DNA from: Actinomycetota bacterium | Lineage (GTDB): Bacteria; Actinomycetota; Acidimicrobiia; Acidimicrobiales; Ilumatobacteraceae | Reading direction: 5' to 3' | NCBI GenBank assembly: GCA_005805045.1 | Contig: SYNW01000076.1 | Span: 1-6,516, forward strand | Length of the DNA stretch: 6,516 nt | Shown here: one piece after another, positions 1-5,156 of the stretch | Layout: the number at the start of each line of letters is the position of its first letter | Position numbering within the stretch: position 1 is the first letter of the stretch | The notes under the pieces: model-generated | Databases searched by the model: none | Told to the model about the DNA's origin: nothing | Seen by the model: only the letters and a program-made list of their open reading frames with translations | Program-made: the position numbers and the translations under genes

Positions 1-110
1 AAATCGAGTTTTATGCCAACCACACTTTCTCACCCGAGCAAGTCAAATGGTTCAAAGCCGGCAGCGCACTCAATGTCGTGCGCGAAAAAGTCAAGCGAGC
101 GAAAAAATAA
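1..110 (+). CDS. acn: Aconitate hydratase (aconitase), C-terminal end only
   Basis: Partial gene: only the last 35 codons and the stop TAA (108-110) are present, with codons in phase from position 3. The translated tail includes HTFSPEQVKWFKAGSALN, which closely resembles the extreme C-terminus of mitochondrial-type aconitases (human ACO2 has a HTFNETQIEWFRAGSALN-like ending). This belongs to the C-terminal swivel domain. The enzyme isomerises citrate to isocitrate through a [4Fe-4S] cluster. The cluster cysteines and the catalytic domains lie outside the window and cannot be checked. The protein ends in a lysine/arginine-rich tail. Context supports the call, since citrate synthase and isocitrate dehydrogenase, the enzymes before and after aconitase in the TCA cycle, lie within 6.3 kb. 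The stop codon overlaps the next gene's ATG (TAATG). The family call rests on a short but distinctive segment. Confidence 0.82.
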   Translation, partial: IEFYANHTFSPEQVKWFKAGSALNVVREKVKRAKK

Positions 111-361
111 TGGAAAGTCTCGTTCGACTAGTCGTCCTGATAATGCTGTCGATCATCGGCGCTGGTGTAGTCGCATTTTTTCTTGGGCGAAGAAAACCTA
201 AAAGTAGCGGTACAAAAATTCTCGGGGCAATCATCGGCGCGTTCGCAACTTTGTCCGGCTTGTGGCTCGCGTTACTGGATATCGGTATCGGTGCCCGCAT
301 GCTCGGATTGCTGGTCACGATCGCTGGGTTGCGTCTGCTGCTCAAAATCTTTAGGCCCTAA
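110..361 (+). CDS. Small hydrophobic membrane protein, translationally coupled to aconitase
   Basis: An 83-residue protein of unknown function. The ATG at 110-112 shares its A with the aconitase stop (TAATG), a classic arrangement for translational coupling, so I prefer this start to the in-frame start at 47, which lies inside the aconitase gene. The sequence is mostly hydrophobic. It has a first transmembrane segment at about residues 5-26 (rich in V, L, I and G), then a basic turn RRKPKSSGTK (27-36). Two further hydrophobic stretches follow at about 37-56 and 60-80, separated by a short DIGIGAR loop. By the positive-inside rule the basic loop is probably cytoplasmic, which is inference. No signal peptide, cysteine pair or known catalytic motif is visible. 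Small glycine-rich helices suggest a membrane-embedded accessory or structural protein. I do not recognise the family and assign no function. A strong hairpin follows 7 nt after the stop, closing the transcription unit. Confidence 0.6.
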   Translation: MESLVRLVVLIMLSIIGAGVVAFFLGRRKPKSSGTKILGAIIGAFATLSGLWLALLDIGIGARMLGLLVTIAGLRLLLKIFRP

Positions 362-368
362 ATGGGAA

Positions 369-391
369 AGGCCCCGCTAAAAGCGGGGCCT
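369..391 (+). terminator. Hairpin terminator after the aconitase / membrane-protein unit
   Basis: A perfect 9-bp stem, AGGCCCCGC (369-377) paired with GCGGGGCCT (383-391), closes on a 5-nt TAAAA loop and lies 7 nt after the membrane-protein stop. The stem is very GC-rich. No T-run follows on the plus strand (CTCAACCTC), so it is not a textbook rho-independent terminator. U-less hairpins of this kind are commonly proposed as terminators in actinobacteria. It could equally act as an mRNA 3'-end stabiliser. Confidence 0.7.
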
Positions 392-405
392 CTCAACCTC
401 GAACC

Positions 406-428
406 AAAGCACTTGGGGGAAGCGCTTT
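406..428 (+). repeat. Imperfect inverted repeat with GGGGG loop upstream of the LysR gene
   Basis: The arms AAAGCACTT (406-414) and AAGCGCTTT (420-428) match at 8 of 9 positions around a GGGGG loop (415-419). The element lies 15 nt after the terminator hairpin and 40 nt before the first ATG of the LysR frame (468). Its right half shares CTTGGGGGA(A/G)G with 446-456, giving a direct repeat spaced 34 bp apart. It may be a second terminator-like hairpin, or a regulator half-site in the LysR promoter. Function is inferred from position only. Confidence 0.4.
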
Positions 429-438
429 AGCCGTTCTT

Positions 439-463
439 GATAAGCCTTGGGGGAGGTCTTATC
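439..463 (+). promoter_or_regulatory. Dyad enclosing the strong Shine-Dalgarno of the LysR leader
   Basis: GATAAG (439-444) and CTTATC (458-463) are perfect inverted repeats. Inner CCT (445-447) and AGG (454-456) extend the stem with a one-base bulge. The purine tract GGGGGAGG (449-456), the best ribosome-binding site upstream of the LysR gene, sits inside this structure and ends 11 nt before ATG 468. As RNA it could mask translation. As DNA it could be a symmetric operator, and LysR regulators usually bind dyads near their own promoters. Which of these applies cannot be told from sequence. Confidence 0.4.
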
Positions 464-542
464 TGATATGTCTCTAATTATGCCCTATTCCGACCCATAT
501 GTAAAGGTGAACGGCAAGATAGCCCCTATCATTTTTAGTGAT

Positions 543-1481
543 ATGGAACTCCGCCAACTTGAAGTGCTCATCTCTATTGCCGACCACGGGTCGTTTTCTG
601 GCGCCGCCCGAGCTTTATCCACCGTGCAAAGCAACGTCTCGGCGCACATCTCGCGCCTTGAAAAAGAACTCACCACATCGCTCGTCGACCGCTCGTCAGG
701 TCGGCTCACCGAAGATGGCGAAATCGTCGTCGAACGTGCGCGCCAGGTACTCAACCAAATTCAAGACATCGCCGCCGATGTGCACTCGAAAGATTCAGAA
801 GTTGAGGGCGAAACTCTCTTGGGTTGCATCGGCACAACTGGTCGCTGGTTGATGCCAAAGTTCCTCCCGCAACTCGCCTCGCAGTTTCCAAAGATTCGTG
901 TCACCATCGCCGAAGGCAGCACGCTCAATTTGATTCCACGACTTTTGAATGGATCGCTTGACGCCGCGATCATCCACCTTCCGATCGAAGACGACAATTT
1001 GATCACAACACCGCTGTTCGCCGAAGACTTGGTGCTGCTTGTGCACGCAAATCACGAGTGGTCAAATCTCGAAAAAATCACGATCAAAGAACTCTCATTG
1101 CGGCCGTTGTTGTTGCCACCAAAAAATAACTCGCTGCGCAAAATTCTCGACCGTGCAGCAGGTTCACAACGCTTGGTGTTGACACCACAAGCCGAAATTG
1201 ACGGTGTGCGAATGCTGACATCACTGGCATTCGAGGGTTTCGGCGCCGCCGTCGTGCCCGCAACCGCCGCACCGACCTGGATCAAGGGCGAATTCAAGCG
1301 CGTTGAAATCCCTGAACTGTCACGCCGGGTCGTTGGCCTCGTGCAACGTGCGCGTCCATTGCCAAGCAAAGCAACAGCCGCCGTCTCTCTGCTTATTCGT
1401 GAGATAATCACGAAACATGGCGACAAGCAGCCCGGCGTGCATATTGGCAAGGGTGCATTCCCGCTCAATCGCACGTCGTAA
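543..1481 (+). CDS. LysR-family transcriptional regulator
   Basis: A 312-residue DNA-binding regulator when started at ATG 543, the usual length for the family. Residues 1-60 form the winged helix-turn-helix: MELRQLEVL, then GSFSGAARAL (16-25), a recognition-helix region SNVSAHISRLEKEL, and LVDRSSGRLTEDG as the wing. A linker helix follows to about residue 85. Residues about 90-300 look like the periplasmic-binding-protein-like effector domain, with GCIGTTGRWLMPKFLPQL, a GSLDAAI segment and a GFGAAVVPA segment, all typical of LysR regulators. The frame is open upstream, with an ATG at 468 and a TTG at 447. ATG 468 has the better Shine-Dalgarno (GGGGGAGG). However, the extra 25 residues are unlike the family, and their codons include CTA, ATA and GTA, uncommon in the body of the gene, so I prefer 543. 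The effector is unknown. Its position between aconitase and citrate synthase, 14 nt before a carboxyltransferase, suggests control of acyl-CoA or TCA genes (inference). Confidence 0.88.
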   Translation: MELRQLEVLISIADHGSFSGAARALSTVQSNVSAHISRLEKELTTSLVDRSSGRLTEDGEIVVERARQVLNQIQDIAADVHSKDSEVEGETLLGCIGTTGRWLMPKFLPQLASQFPKIRVTIAEGSTLNLIPRLLNGSLDAAIIHLPIEDDNLITTPLFAEDLVLLVHANHEWSNLEKITIKELSLRPLLLPPKNNSLRKILDRAAGSQRLVLTPQAEIDGVRMLTSLAFEGFGAAVVPATAAPTWIKGEFKRVEIPELSRRVVGLVQRARPLPSKATAAVSLLIREIITKHGDKQPGVHIGKGAFPLNRTS

Positions 1482-1495
1482 CTAGTCTTGATGCC

Positions 1496-2842
1496 GTGAC
1501 GGTCCATCTTCAACGCGCAGTCAAAGGGGCTGCCGCTGCCGAGGTTCGCTGGCTCGAAAATATCTCACGACGAGTCGTATGGGTCGATGTCGACGAAACA
1601 GTGCGCCGCGGCGCGCTTTCTGCAGATGCCTCAGGTGTGATTGCCCACGCCGCCGATACCGCGCGCGAAAAAGGTTTGCCATTAGTCATGACGATCGGCA
1701 GTTCGGGCGCCGACATAGTTGAAGGTGTCGCCGCACTGCACGGTTGGGGTCTGGCCGCCAAAGCCATCGCCAAGTGTTCGGGCTATGTACCGATTCTCAC
1801 AGTGGTTACAGGCCCCGCAGTTTCAGGACCAGCGCTATTAATCGGCTTGAGCGACATCGTGATCATGACCAGCGATGCCTATGCATTTGTCACAGGCCCG
1901 ACAATGGTCGCCGAATTCACGGGCGTCGTCATCAGCAACGACGAACTTGGTGGCTCTGATATCCACGCCAAGCAAAGTGGCGTCGCTCACCTGGTTGTCG
2001 CTGATCGCGAAACTGCATTCGCCGAAATTGAACATGTGCTCTCGTTTTTGCCCGACAATGTCAACGAAATTCCGGTCGCATCTGCGACTTCAGATTCGGT
2101 AGATCGCCTGACACCAGAAGCCGGTGCACTGATTCCTGAAACTGCCACGGGTGCGTACGATGTCAAAGCAGTCATCCGCTCGATCGCTGACGACGGATAT
2201 CTGCTCGAATTGCGCGAGCGTTGGGCGGCCAACATCGTCACGGGTTTAGTCACGATCGGCGCGCAAAGTATCGGCGTCGTTGCCAACCAACCGATGAACT
2301 TGGCGGGCACGCTCGACATACCGGCGTCTCAAAAAGCCGCGCGGTTCGTGGCGTTTTGCGACGCGTTCAATATTCCGATTTTGACGCTCGTCGACACACC
2401 GGGTTTTTATCCGGGCAAAGATCTCGAGTGGCGCGGCATGATTCGCCACGGCGCACAACTTGTGTTCGCCTATGGCCGCGCAACCGTGCCCCGCGTGTGC
2501 ATGATCATACGCAAGAGTTACGGCGGCGCATACATCGTCATGGATTCAAAAGAGATGGGCAACGATATTTGTTTGGCGTGGCCCACCGCAGAACTTGCCG
2601 TAATGGGCGCCGGTCAAGCGGCCGCGATCTTGCAACGCCGAGCGACCCCGGAAGAACGCGAGGCATTCGAGCGCGACTATGTCGAGCGACTGTTGAATCC
2701 TTACGTCGCCGCCGAGCGTGGCTATGTCGACAACGTGATTGACCCTGCCGAAAGTCGTCGAGAAATCGCCGCAGCATTCGCGATGCTCAGCGATAAACGC
2801 GAAAAGTTACAGCCACGCAAACATGACAACACGCCGCTATAG
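1496..2842 (+). CDS. Acyl-CoA carboxylase carboxyltransferase (beta) subunit-like protein, N-terminally short
   Basis: A 448-residue carboxyltransferase of the crotonase fold, related to propionyl/acetyl-CoA carboxylase beta subunits, which transfer CO2 from carboxybiotin to acyl-CoA. The C-terminal half is canonical. It has DDGYLLEL (232-239), NIVTG, VANQP (262-266), KAARFVAFCDAFNIP (280-294), LVDTPGF (298-304), RHGAQLVFAYGRATVP, RKSYGGAYIVM (339-349) and AWPTAELAVMGA (361-372). The N-terminal half keeps GSSGADIVEG, FVTGP and SGVAH but begins where typical roughly 520-residue subunits have already run for about 80 residues, so the leading helices and the ARER-like segment are absent. The usual GG of the first oxyanion hole reads SG (110-111); the second, GGA (343-345), is intact. 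The start is GTG 1496 with no clear Shine-Dalgarno, 14 nt after the LysR stop, so coupled expression is likely. No biotin carboxylase/carrier subunit is in the window. It may be a decarboxylase- or carboxylase-type partner with altered specificity. Confidence 0.83.
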   Translation: MTVHLQRAVKGAAAAEVRWLENISRRVVWVDVDETVRRGALSADASGVIAHAADTAREKGLPLVMTIGSSGADIVEGVAALHGWGLAAKAIAKCSGYVPILTVVTGPAVSGPALLIGLSDIVIMTSDAYAFVTGPTMVAEFTGVVISNDELGGSDIHAKQSGVAHLVVADRETAFAEIEHVLSFLPDNVNEIPVASATSDSVDRLTPEAGALIPETATGAYDVKAVIRSIADDGYLLELRERWAANIVTGLVTIGAQSIGVVANQPMNLAGTLDIPASQKAARFVAFCDAFNIPILTLVDTPGFYPGKDLEWRGMIRHGAQLVFAYGRATVPRVCMIIRKSYGGAYIVMDSKEMGNDICLAWPTAELAVMGAGQAAAILQRRATPEEREAFERDYVERLLNPYVAAERGYVDNVIDPAESRREIAAAFAMLSDKREKLQPRKHDNTPL

Positions 2843-2854
2843 AGGTCTCAGTAA

Positions 2855-2870
2855 CTGGTCGGACGACTAG
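2855..2870 (+). promoter_or_regulatory. Dyad with possible -10 element upstream of citrate synthase
   Basis: CTGGTCG (2855-2861) and CGACTAG (2864-2870) are near-perfect inverted repeats around a 2-bp centre, with one G/T mismatch. The short centre fits a protein-binding operator better than an RNA hairpin. A TAGCCT hexamer (2868-2873, a TANNNT-type -10) overlaps its right edge. It would place transcription start near 2880, about 38 nt before the citrate synthase start. No convincing -35 is visible. Promoter and operator status are inferred. Confidence 0.3.
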
Positions 2871-2877
2871 CCTGAAC

Positions 2878-2897
2878 GTGGGACTGGAAGCTCCCAC
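2878..2897 (+). promoter_or_regulatory. Hairpin in the citrate synthase leader
   Basis: GTGGGA (2878-2883) and TCCCAC (2892-2897) form a perfect 6-bp stem with an 8-nt loop. It lies 36-55 nt after the carboxyltransferase stop and ends 20 nt before the citrate synthase start. No T-run follows. It could be a weak terminator for the upstream unit or a 5' leader structure for citrate synthase. Confidence 0.35.
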
Positions 2898-2917
2898 AAC
2901 ATGTAAAGGACACCACA

Positions 2918-4189
2918 GTGGCTGAAACAATCACCATTATTGATGACCGGACTGGTAAGAAAGTTACTGTTCCGATTCGCGACGGAGTTTTCCCGTCAAC
3001 CGCACTCCGCGAGCTTGATCCAGATCTACGAATGTATGACCCGGCGTTTTTATCCACAGCCGCTTGTGCTTCATCAATCACCTACATCGATGGCGAAGCA
3101 GGAATTTTGCGCTATCGCGGCTACCCAATCGAACAACTCGCGGCAAAGTCGACTTACCTTGAGGTTGCTTACCTGTTACTCAACGGCGAACTTCCAAACG
3201 CCGAACAGTTTAAAAAATGGAGTTACGACGTCACCCATCACACGATGATTCACGAAAACATGCGCAAGCGTTTTGTCGACGGCTTCCACTATGACGCTCA
3301 CCCGATGGGCATGTTCGTCTCCGCAATCGCCGCACTTGGCACTTTCTATCCTGAGTCGAAAGATATTTTTGAGCCTGGTGCGCTCGACAAACAAGTACTA
3401 AGACTTATCGCCAAAGTGCCGACGGTCGCGGCGATGTGTTACCGGTTCAGCATGGGTCTGCAGTTTGTCACCCCAAACAATTCGATGACCTACCCGCAAA
3501 ACTTTTTGAACATGATGTTCAGACTGGGTGATGACCACACGGTTGATCCACGACTGACCAAGGCGATGGATCTTCTATTCATCCTGCATGCCGACCACGA
3601 ACAAAACTGCGGCACGACCGCGATGCGAGTCGTTGCATCGTCGCATGCCGACCCGTTCAGCGCGATGTCGGCTGCGTCCTCGGCGCTCTACGGCCCGTTG
3701 CACGGTGGCGCCAACGAAGCAGCAATCAACATGCTCGGCGAAATTGGCAGCATCGACAATGTCGGGTCATTCATCAAGTCGGTCAAGGCTGGCAACAATC
3801 GTCTGCAAGGTTTTGGTCACCGTGTCTACAAAAATTACGACCCGCGCGCCGCAATCATCAAGAAAGCCGCGTACGACGTGTTCGATGTAACCGGCAAGAG
3901 TCCGATGCTTGACATTGCGCTCAAACTCGAAGAAGTCGCGCTCAGCGATGACTACTTCATTTCGCGCAAGCTCTATCCAAACGTCGACTTTTATTCAGGC
4001 TTGATATATCAGGCTCTGGGCTTTCCAATTGATATGTTCACCGTGTTGTTTGCGATTCCACGCACCGTCGGCTGGCTCAGTCACTACAACGAACTACTCA
4101 AAGACGACGCTCAAAAAATCAGTCGCCCACGCCAGTGGTATACGGGCGCCGACCAGCGCGACTACGTCGCAATCAACAAACGTCAATAA
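2918..4189 (+). CDS. gltA: Citrate synthase (type I)
   Basis: A 423-residue enzyme, close to the 427 of E. coli GltA, that condenses acetyl-CoA and oxaloacetate to citrate in the cytoplasm. The GTG start at 2918 has an AAAGGA Shine-Dalgarno (2905-2910) 7 nt upstream. After an N-terminal beta region, the landmarks come in order. TYIDGEAGILRYRGYPIEQL spans 55-74, and the FHYDAHPMGM segment spans 123-132. LHADHEQN (223-230) provides the oxaloacetate-site histidine H227, and GPLHGGANEA (259-268) the catalytic H262. GFGHRVYKNYDPR (298-310) provides H301 and R310, NVDFYSG the catalytic D357, IPRTVGW holds R382, and SRPRQWYTG (402-410) closes the active site. All catalytic residues are intact. The 75-bp upstream gap holds two dyads, so it may have its own promoter. 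Its last 17 bp overlap the convergent oxidoreductase gene. A 2-methylcitrate synthase role is less likely given the full type I length and N-terminus. Confidence 0.96.
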   Translation: MAETITIIDDRTGKKVTVPIRDGVFPSTALRELDPDLRMYDPAFLSTAACASSITYIDGEAGILRYRGYPIEQLAAKSTYLEVAYLLLNGELPNAEQFKKWSYDVTHHTMIHENMRKRFVDGFHYDAHPMGMFVSAIAALGTFYPESKDIFEPGALDKQVLRLIAKVPTVAAMCYRFSMGLQFVTPNNSMTYPQNFLNMMFRLGDDHTVDPRLTKAMDLLFILHADHEQNCGTTAMRVVASSHADPFSAMSAASSALYGPLHGGANEAAINMLGEIGSIDNVGSFIKSVKAGNNRLQGFGHRVYKNYDPRAAIIKKAAYDVFDVTGKSPMLDIALKLEEVALSDDYFISRKLYPNVDFYSGLIYQALGFPIDMFTVLFAIPRTVGWLSHYNELLKDDAQKISRPRQWYTGADQRDYVAINKRQ

Positions 4190-5153
4190 CAATTTTGCCA
4201 GTATTGGCGTTGCTCTCCATGAAGCGGTGCGCTTCAGCGATCTGATCCAAGCCATATCGGCGATCGATCACCGGTCGCATCTTGCCAACCAAGAACAGCG
4301 GCAGCATCTCGTTGACAAAGCGTTGAGTAGTGGCGATTTTTTCATCAACTGGCCTGGGTCGCAACACTGTGCCAATCAGCCGACCACGTTTGGGCATCAG
4401 CGCGCCCAAATTGAAGGCCGCCGATCCACCACCCATCAACCCAACTTGCACAATCGTGCCTTTGATTGCGAGTGCCGCGACATTGCGATTCAAATATTCG
4501 CCACCGACCACATCAAGAATTGCGTTCACACCTTTGCCGTGGGTCGCCTGCATTGCGACTTCAACAAAGTCTTGTGATTTATAGTCGATCGCCAAATCAG
4601 CACCGAGCGCCAAGCAAGCATCGCGCTTTTCTGCCGAACAAGTCACGACAACATATGCACCGACCGCCTTGCAAATCTGAATCGCCGCTGTGCCCACACC
4701 AGATCCACCGGCATGCACGAGCGCCCATTGACCGGCTACCAAGTTCGCCTGACACACCAGCGCGTCCCACGCTGTTATAAAAACTTCCGGTATCGCCGCC
4801 GCATTCGCCAGACCGATGTTTTTCGGCACAGCCATCGCCTGCATCCCAGGCACCACCAAATATTCGGCATATGCCCCGCCACTAACGATGCCCATCACAG
4901 GGTCGCCAACTCTCCAACTGTTCACAGAATCACCACACGACTCGACCGTGCCTGCAAATTCAAGACCAGGTATTTCGTGTGCACCAGGAAATGGATCTGG
5001 ATAAAAACCCATGCGTTGCATTAAGTCGGCGCGATTCAACGAAGTCGCGCGCACCTTGACCAAGATCTCATCGTCCTTTGGCGTCGGTTTTTCTAAATCA
5101 ACAACGATGAGCACGCTCGGGTCACCATGCTTGGTGATTACGACCGCGCGCAT
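4173..5153 (-). CDS. NAD(P)H:quinone oxidoreductase, zinc-independent MDR family (PIG3/Qor-like)
   Basis: A 326-residue cytoplasmic medium-chain dehydrogenase/reductase that probably reduces quinones or reactive enals with NADPH. The N-terminal catalytic domain shows MRAVVI, SLNRADLMQRMG (38-49), YPDPFPGAHEIPGLEFAG (51-68) and GGAYAEYLVVP. The IPEVFITAWDAL segment (121-132) is typical of the PIG3/TP53I3-like quinone oxidoreductase branch. The Rossmann fold follows with HAGGSGVGTAAIQ (147-159), CSAEKR (172-177), LGADLAIDY (183-191) and DVVGG (214-218). No catalytic or structural zinc-binding cysteine cluster is visible, consistent with the zinc-independent branch. The start is ATG 5153, only 3 nt after the isocitrate dehydrogenase stop (TAG TCG ATG), so the two are almost certainly one transcript with coupled translation. 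The stop TGA (4175-4173) lies inside the citrate synthase gene of the other strand. The exact substrate cannot be set from sequence. Confidence 0.88.
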   Translation of the reverse strand: MRAVVITKHGDPSVLIVVDLEKPTPKDDEILVKVRATSLNRADLMQRMGFYPDPFPGAHEIPGLEFAGTVESCGDSVNSWRVGDPVMGIVSGGAYAEYLVVPGMQAMAVPKNIGLANAAAIPEVFITAWDALVCQANLVAGQWALVHAGGSGVGTAAIQICKAVGAYVVVTCSAEKRDACLALGADLAIDYKSQDFVEVAMQATHGKGVNAILDVVGGEYLNRNVAALAIKGTIVQVGLMGGGSAAFNLGALMPKRGRLIGTVLRPRPVDEKIATTQRFVNEMLPLFLVGKMRPVIDRRYGLDQIAEAHRFMESNANTGKIVIDVC

Positions 5154-5156
5154 CGA

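Noticed and set aside
125..134. Perfect palindrome CGACTAGTCG, similar to part of the dyad before citrate synthase
   Set aside because: It lies inside the coding region of the membrane protein, is only 10 bp long, and has no promoter nearby. Chance is the simplest explanation.
362..467. Possible CRISPR or tandem repeat array from repeated GGGGG motifs
   Set aside because: There are only two imperfect 11-bp copies and no regular spacers or array, so this is a local regulatory or hairpin feature.
1491..1499. ATG CCG TGA mini-frame just before the carboxyltransferase start
   Set aside because: A two-codon frame with no Shine-Dalgarno has no supportable role. It is probably chance, although it overlaps the GTG start.
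1052..1513. 153-codon minus-strand frame across the LysR 3' half and the start of the carboxyltransferase gene
   Set aside because: It spans two well-supported genes on the other strand and its translation is Arg/Ser/Thr-rich without domain signals.
2221..2742. 173-codon frame inside the carboxyltransferase gene
   Set aside because: The Arg/His-rich translation is typical of a +1 shadow frame of a GC-rich gene.
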